Assembly (NCBI GenBank): GCA_020852035.1
Contig: JADZBR010000015.1
Span: forward strand, 1 to 9,624
DNA length: 9,624 bases
Reading direction: 5' to 3'
Source of the DNA: Caulobacteraceae bacterium
GTDB lineage: Bacteria > Pseudomonadota > Alphaproteobacteria > Caulobacterales > Caulobacteraceae
Shown here piece after piece: positions 6,396-9,624 of this stretch. The position numbers were made by a program, and so were the translations under genes. The notes under the pieces were generated by a model. The model did no database searches and was not told the DNA's origin. It saw only the letters and a list, made by a program, of their open reading frames with translations. How positions within the stretch are numbered: the first letter of the stretch is position 1; each line of letters starts with the position of its first letter.

Positions 6396-6474
6396 CGAAG
6401 ATGCGGCCTTGCGGCGGCGCTTGCGGCGCCCCCTAATCAGGCCACAGGGACTCATGCGAGGTGCGATCCCCTAA

Positions 6475-7227
6475 GTGACGCAGCACTTTCCGACCCGGCA
6501 GCTCCGCTTCTTCCTGACCGCGCCGACGCCGTGTCCCTACCTGCCTGACCGCGAGGAGCGGAAGGTCTTCGCCCACCTGCCGCTGAACGACGGGCCGGTG
6601 GTCAACGACAGCCTGACCGGGGCGGGCTTTCGCCGCTCGCAGAACATCGCCTACCGCCCGGCCTGCGAGGCGTGCAGCGCCTGCGTCTCGGCCCGCGTGC
6701 CGGTCGGCGCCTACGCCTATTCGCGTTCCGAGCGGCGTGTGCTGAAACGCAACGACGACCTGCAGCGCCATCTGGTCGAGGCCGAGGCGACGCTGGAGCA
6801 GTTCGAGCTGATGCGCCGCTACCTCACCGCCCGCCACGCCGGCGGCGGCATGGCCGACATGACCTGGCCCGACTACCAGGCGATGGTCGAGGACACCGCC
6901 GTGCGCACGCACATCATCGAGTATCGCAAGACCTCGGCGGACGGCGGCCCGGGCGACCTGGTGGCCTGCGCCCTCGTCGACCTGCTGAAGGACGGGCTCT
7001 CGCTGGTCTACAGCTTCTACGATCCCGAGGCGCGGCAACGCAGCCTGGGCTCGTTCGTGATCCTCGACCACATCGTGCAGGCGCACCTGACGGGGCTGCC
7101 CTACGTCTACCTGGGCTACTGGATCTCGGGCTCGGCGAAGATGGACTACAAGGCCCGCTTCACCCCCATCGAACTCCTGCGCCCGCAAGGCTGGACCCGC
7201 TACGAGAACGGCGAAGCGGCCGGCTAG
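6475..7227 (+). CDS. bpt: Arginyl-tRNA--protein transferase (Bpt-type leucyl/arginyltransferase)
   Basis: Transfers an amino acid from aminoacyl-tRNA to the N-terminus of proteins with acidic first residues. In bacteria with the Bpt form this is leucine, feeding the ClpS/ClpAP N-degron route; cytosolic. The product has 250 residues. The N-terminal ATE domain shows TPCPYLPDREERKVFAHL (Cys20) and the RPACEACSAC motif with Cys64, Cys67 and Cys70. The C-terminal GNAT-like domain shows YSFYDPEARQRSLGSFVIL, YVYLGYWI and KMDYKARFTPIELL. The start is GTG at 6475: an in-frame TAA sits immediately before it, so the gene cannot begin earlier, and MTQHFPTRQLRFFLTAP is the usual N-terminus. There is no ribosome binding site at normal distance (GAGG is 13 nt away). 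The gene follows motB by 79 nt and may be co-transcribed. Repeat copy 2 follows it. Confidence 0.93.
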   Translation: MTQHFPTRQLRFFLTAPTPCPYLPDREERKVFAHLPLNDGPVVNDSLTGAGFRRSQNIAYRPACEACSACVSARVPVGAYAYSRSERRVLKRNDDLQRHLVEAEATLEQFELMRRYLTARHAGGGMADMTWPDYQAMVEDTAVRTHIIEYRKTSADGGPGDLVACALVDLLKDGLSLVYSFYDPEARQRSLGSFVILDHIVQAHLTGLPYVYLGYWISGSAKMDYKARFTPIELLRPQGWTRYENGEAAG

Positions 7228-7244
7228 GCGAGTTCGCCCCCTCT

Positions 7245-7352
7245 TCCGCTCATCCCCGCGAAAGCGGGGACCCAGGCTTTTTTGGTCCAGCCGGAAACGC
7301 CGACGCCCTTCGATAAAACACCTGGGTCCCCGCTTTCGCGGGAATGTGCGGA
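7245..7352 (-). repeat. REPIN-like palindromic repeat, copy 2 (inverted relative to copy 1)
   Basis: Inverted arms of 32 bp (7245-7276 and 7321-7352, two mismatches) enclose a 44-nt centre. The reverse complement matches copy 1 almost throughout; I count two differences in the arms and about three in the centre, including a one-base gap. The mismatched right arm reads GGAATGTGCGGA where copy 1 has the matching palindromic bases. It lies in the gap between the convergent arginyltransferase and protease genes. On the plus strand the hairpin 7254-7269 is followed, after 8 nt, by T6 at 7278-7283, so it could act as terminator for the arginyltransferase gene. Confidence 0.9.
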
Positions 7353-7360
7353 TTTTGTGC

Positions 7361-8371
7361 TCAACTCCAGGGTCCCGCAGGTCCCGCCGCGGCGGCCTCG
7401 ACGATCGGCGCTTCCCGCCCACCGGCGTATTTCTCCAGCGCCGCGATCCGCTTGGCGATCGGCGGATGGGTGGCGAAGAGGCCCGCGACGCCGCTCTCCT
7501 GGTTCTCGATGAACATCCCCTGCACCTCCTCGGGCGCCGGAATGGCGCTGCGCCCCTCGATCTTGCGCAGCGCCGAGATCATCGCGTCGGGGTTCTTGGT
7601 CAGCTCCACCGCCCCGGCGTCGGCCACGTACTCGCGGCTGCGCGACAGGGTCATGCGGATGACTATGGCCAGCACATAGCCGATGGCCACCGCCGCGATG
7701 GCGACCAGGATGAAGAGGCCCGCCCCCTTGTTGTTGCCGCGGCTCGCCCGCCGCCCGGCCCCGCCCCACATGATCGCCCGATAGACCGCCTGGGCCAGGA
7801 GGCTGATGATCCCGGCGAACACCGAGGCGATCACCATCGTCCGCACGTCCTTGTTGATGACGTGGGTCAGTTCGTGCGCCAGCACGGCCTCAAGCTCGTC
7901 ACGGTTCAGGGCGTTCATCAGCCCGCGCGTCACGGTGACCGAATAGCGCCCCTCGTGCAGGCCGGTGGCGAAGGCGTTGAGTCCGTCGTTCTCGATGATC
8001 CTCAGCGCCGGCGTCTTCATGCCGCGCGAGATCGCCAGGTTTTCGAGCAGGTTGTAGAGCTGCGGCTCGGCCTCGCGGGTCACCTTCTTCGCGCCGGTCA
8101 GCACGTCGATGATGCCCTGGTTGGCCACATAGGCGATGGCGAACCAGACCAGCGCCACCACCACCGCCATCGGCGCGGAGGCCCACAGCCTCTGCGCCGA
8201 GTAGGCCAGGTCCCCCGAGACGCTGCCGGTCGAGGGCAGCATCCCTGCGCCGATCATCCCCAGCTGGATGGCGTAGACCATCGCGATCAGCAGCACCGGA
8301 AGCCCCGCCAGCAGCATCGCCGAGCGCAGGTTGTTGTTCCAGATGTGCGTCTGCAGGCCGACGGCGTGGAT
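7361..8371 (-). CDS. M48 family zinc metalloprotease, HtpX-like, non-canonical start
   Basis: Inner-membrane zinc protease of the HtpX/M48B type, with a role in membrane protein quality control. Counting from the internal ATG at 8317 (318 residues): a membrane segment at 3-26, a second at about 48-66, the zinc motif HELTH at 148-152 (in LAHELTHVINKD), two membrane segments at about 161-180 and 201-222, and the third zinc ligand Glu229 in SREYVAD. FATHPPIAKRIAAL near 281-294 is typical of the family. The frame is open above 8317 and encodes THIWNNNLRSA, which resembles the usual N-terminus, but no ATG, GTG or TTG is available before the TAG at 8386-8384. AGGGGAG (8385-8379) lies 7 nt upstream of an ATC at 8371, so I place the start there (336 residues). 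A gene finder limited to standard starts would use 8317. The gene is downstream of efp on the same strand. Confidence 0.88.
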   Translation of the reverse strand: MHAVGLQTHIWNNNLRSAMLLAGLPVLLIAMVYAIQLGMIGAGMLPSTGSVSGDLAYSAQRLWASAPMAVVVALVWFAIAYVANQGIIDVLTGAKKVTREAEPQLYNLLENLAISRGMKTPALRIIENDGLNAFATGLHEGRYSVTVTRGLMNALNRDELEAVLAHELTHVINKDVRTMVIASVFAGIISLLAQAVYRAIMWGGAGRRASRGNNKGAGLFILVAIAAVAIGYVLAIVIRMTLSRSREYVADAGAVELTKNPDAMISALRKIEGRSAIPAPEEVQGMFIENQESGVAGLFATHPPIAKRIAALEKYAGGREAPIVEAAAAGPAGPWS

Positions 8372-8378
8372 GGCGCGG

Positions 8379-8385
8379 CTCCCCT
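8379..8385 (-). promoter_or_regulatory. Ribosome binding site for the protease, pointing to the ATC start
   Basis: AGGGGAG on the minus strand, followed by CCGCGCC and then ATC at 8371-8369. The spacing of 7 nt is ideal for initiation at that ATC. The next standard start, ATG 8317, has no recognisable ribosome binding site. Confidence 0.5.
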
Positions 8386-8408
8386 ATCGAACCGCCACCT
8401 TAAATCTT

Positions 8409-8427
8409 CCTCCGCCCGCGGGGGAGG
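8409..8427 (-). terminator. Hairpin between efp and the protease gene
   Basis: CCTCCGCC and GGGGGAGG with a CGC loop form an 8-bp stem with one mismatch. It lies 68 nt beyond the efp stop and just upstream of the protease gene. No T-run follows, so it may be a weak or factor-assisted terminator, or only an intergenic palindrome. Confidence 0.3.
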
Positions 8428-8494
8428 GGGCGAGATTCTACAGGGCGGATCGGCCTTGCGTTTCGAACCACGCACGGCTTCGTCGCGCGCAACC

Positions 8495-9064
8495 TCAGTC
8501 CTTGGCGCGTTCCAGGTAGGAGTTGTCCTCGGTGAGGATCACCACCTTGGTGCCGGTGGTGATGTAGGGCGGCACCATGATCCGCACGCCGTTGTCGAGG
8601 ATCGCCGGCTTGTAGGAGGACGACGCCGTCTGGCCCTTCACCGAGGGTTCGGTCTCGACGATCTCGGCGCTCACCGTACGCGGCAGCTCGAGCGCGATCG
8701 GCACCCCCTCGTGGGTGGAGAGCTTCACCGTCACCCCGTCGGTCAGCCAGGGCGCGGCGTCGCCGACCAGGTCCTCGGAGGCGACCAGCTGGTCGTAGGT
8801 CTCCGGGTTCATGAAGTGGAAGCCCTCGCCGTCCTGGTAGAGGAAGGTGTGGTCGCGGTCGTCGACGATGGCGCGCTCGACCTGTTCGGTGGTGCGGTAG
8901 CGCTGGGTGGTCTTCACGCCATCGGCCACGCCGCGCATGTCGATCTGGGTGGTGGGCGTGCCCTTGCCGGGAAAGAAGCTTTCCGCCGACAGCACGGCAT
9001 AGAGCTTTCCCTCGATTTCCAGGATATTTCCCTTGCGGACGGAGCTCGCGATGATCTTGACCAC
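8495..9064 (-). CDS. efp: Elongation factor P
   Basis: Translation factor that binds between the ribosomal P and E sites and relieves stalling at polyproline; cytosolic. The product has 189 residues, the normal length. The N-terminal KOW-like domain (about 1-64) carries the exposed loop FFPGKGTP with Lys34, the residue that receives beta-lysine from EpmA. Two OB-fold domains follow, with RYRTTEQVERAIVDDR near 78-93 and the C-terminal signature region around GQTASSSYKPAILDNG. The start is GTG at 9064, giving MVKIIASSVRKGN and preceded by AGAGGA 9 nt upstream. A longer in-frame ATG at 9133 would add 23 unrelated residues. The gene is divergent from epmA, whose product modifies it. Confidence 0.96.
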   Translation of the reverse strand: MVKIIASSVRKGNILEIEGKLYAVLSAESFFPGKGTPTTQIDMRGVADGVKTTQRYRTTEQVERAIVDDRDHTFLYQDGEGFHFMNPETYDQLVASEDLVGDAAPWLTDGVTVKLSTHEGVPIALELPRTVSAEIVETEPSVKGQTASSSYKPAILDNGVRIMVPPYITTGTKVVILTEDNSYLERAKD

Positions 9065-9096
9065 GGTGATGAATCCTCTCGGCGCGCCGGGCGCAC

Positions 9097-9145
9097 TATA
9101 TTGGACGCACGAACCATACTTATTTTTCCGCAAATAGCCAGATCA
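9097..9145. promoter_or_regulatory. AT-rich shared promoter region of efp and epmA
   Basis: This is the only clearly AT-rich patch in the right part of the window, inside the 121-bp gap between the divergent efp and epmA starts. It contains TATAGT on the minus strand (efp direction) and TTGGAC with a TTATTTTT tract on the plus strand (epmA direction). No pair of boxes matches a known consensus with correct spacing, so only a general promoter region is claimed. Confidence 0.35.
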
Positions 9146-9185
9146 AGCATGCAGGCCCTGCCTTCCCCCCGCCCGGAACACCGTC

Positions 9186-9624
9186 ATGGCTGACGCCTGG
9201 TGGACGCCCGCCCGCCACCGCGACCGCCGCCCCGCTCTGCTGGCCCGCAACCGGGTGAGCGCCCGGCTGCGCGCCCATTTCGAGGCCGACGGGTTTGTCG
9301 GCGTGGAGGCGGCGGCGTTGCAGGTCTCGCCCGGCAACGAACTTCACCTGCATGGCTTCGCGACCGAAATCCGGGCGCCCGACGGCCGCGGCCGCCCCTT
9401 GTACCTGCATACCTCGCCCGAGTTCGCGCTGAAGAAGCTGCTGGCCGCCGGCGAGCGGAAGATCTTCGATTTCGCCCGGGTGTTCCGCAACCGGGAAACG
9501 GGGCGGCTGCACGCCAGCGAGTTCGTCATGCTGGAATGGTACCGGGCGGACGAGGACTACACCGCCCTGATGGACGATTGCGAGGCGGTCCTGCGCGTCG
9601 CGGCGGAAGCCGCCGGAAGCCGGA
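9186..9624 (+). CDS. epmA: EF-P--(R)-beta-lysine ligase EpmA, C-terminus beyond window
   Basis: Class II lysyl-tRNA synthetase-like enzyme that activates (R)-beta-lysine and attaches it to Lys34 of EF-P instead of to tRNA; cytosolic. The window holds 146 residues and the frame runs off the end; full-length EpmA is about 325-350. Visible: QVSPGNELHLHGFAT at 46-60, LHTSPEFALKKLLAAG at 74-89, ARVFRNRE at 97-104 (class II motif 2 with its conserved arginines), and SEFVMLEWYR at 111-120. There is no N-terminal anticodon-binding domain, which separates EpmA from true lysyl-tRNA synthetase. The ATG at 9186 gives the usual short N-terminus, with GGA about 8 nt upstream. The divergent efp gene supports the assignment. 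Confidence 0.95.
   Translation, partial: MADAWWTPARHRDRRPALLARNRVSARLRAHFEADGFVGVEAAALQVSPGNELHLHGFATEIRAPDGRGRPLYLHTSPEFALKKLLAAGERKIFDFARVFRNRETGRLHASEFVMLEWYRADEDYTALMDDCEAVLRVAAEAAGSR

Noticed and set aside
6411..6430. GGCGC-TTGCG-GCGCC hairpin after motB as a terminator
   Set aside because: The stem is only 5 bp with no T-run. In such GC-rich sequence this is expected by chance.
4293..7352. Repeats considered as a CRISPR array
   Set aside because: There are only two copies 2.8 kb apart, in opposite orientation, with no spacers or cas genes.
9065..9133. Longer EF-P start at the ATG at 9133
   Set aside because: The added 23 residues do not resemble EF-P and cover the AT-rich promoter region. 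GTG at 9064 has a ribosome binding site and gives the family N-terminus.
7346..9193. 615-codon open frame on the plus strand
   Set aside because: It is antisense to the M48 protease and efp, both with clear catalytic or modified residues. Its composition (Arg, His, Gly, Asp) is typical of a shadow frame.

Overview
The window is GC-rich bacterial chromosome that fits an alphaproteobacterium, most likely Caulobacteraceae (Caulobacter/Phenylobacterium-like). The support is a Shemin-type 5-aminolevulinate synthase (hemA), an orphan motB, a Bpt-type arginyltransferase, promoter-like sequences close to the Caulobacter housekeeping consensus, and the sequence of EF-P. The genus is an inference from gene content; no database search was possible. 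No phage, plasmid, CRISPR, rRNA or tRNA gene was seen.

Left third (1-2901), heme synthesis: hemA (minus strand, C-terminus cut by the window edge), then a predicted secreted SAM-methyltransferase-like protein (minus), then hemB (plus), divergent from the methyltransferase. HemA and HemB catalyse the first two steps of tetrapyrrole synthesis by the C4 route. The 180-bp gap upstream of hemA holds a candidate housekeeping promoter and, further upstream, an array of inverted-repeat boxes repeating every 21 bp. This array is the most operator-like structure in the window and I cannot assign it to a known regulator.

Middle (2902-7360): an exported protein of unknown function (plus), a beta-hydroxyacid dehydrogenase-family oxidoreductase (minus), the flagellar stator gene motB (plus, divergent from the oxidoreductase) and an arginyl-tRNA--protein transferase (plus). 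Two near-identical palindromic repeats of about 110 bp (REPIN-like), in opposite orientations, sit exactly in the two tail-to-tail intergenic gaps. In each, a hairpin followed by a T6 run faces one of the incoming genes, so they may act as terminators.

Right part (7361-9624): an HtpX-like M48 membrane metalloprotease (minus) whose apparent start position reads ATC instead of ATG, then efp (elongation factor P, minus) and divergently epmA (plus, cut by the window end). EpmA modifies Lys34 of EF-P, so this pair is an enzyme and its substrate sharing one intergenic region.

The genes are mostly ordinary housekeeping genes. The notable material lies between them and at their starts: the 21-bp phased array, the paired repeats with a flanking direct repeat, and the non-canonical protease start.
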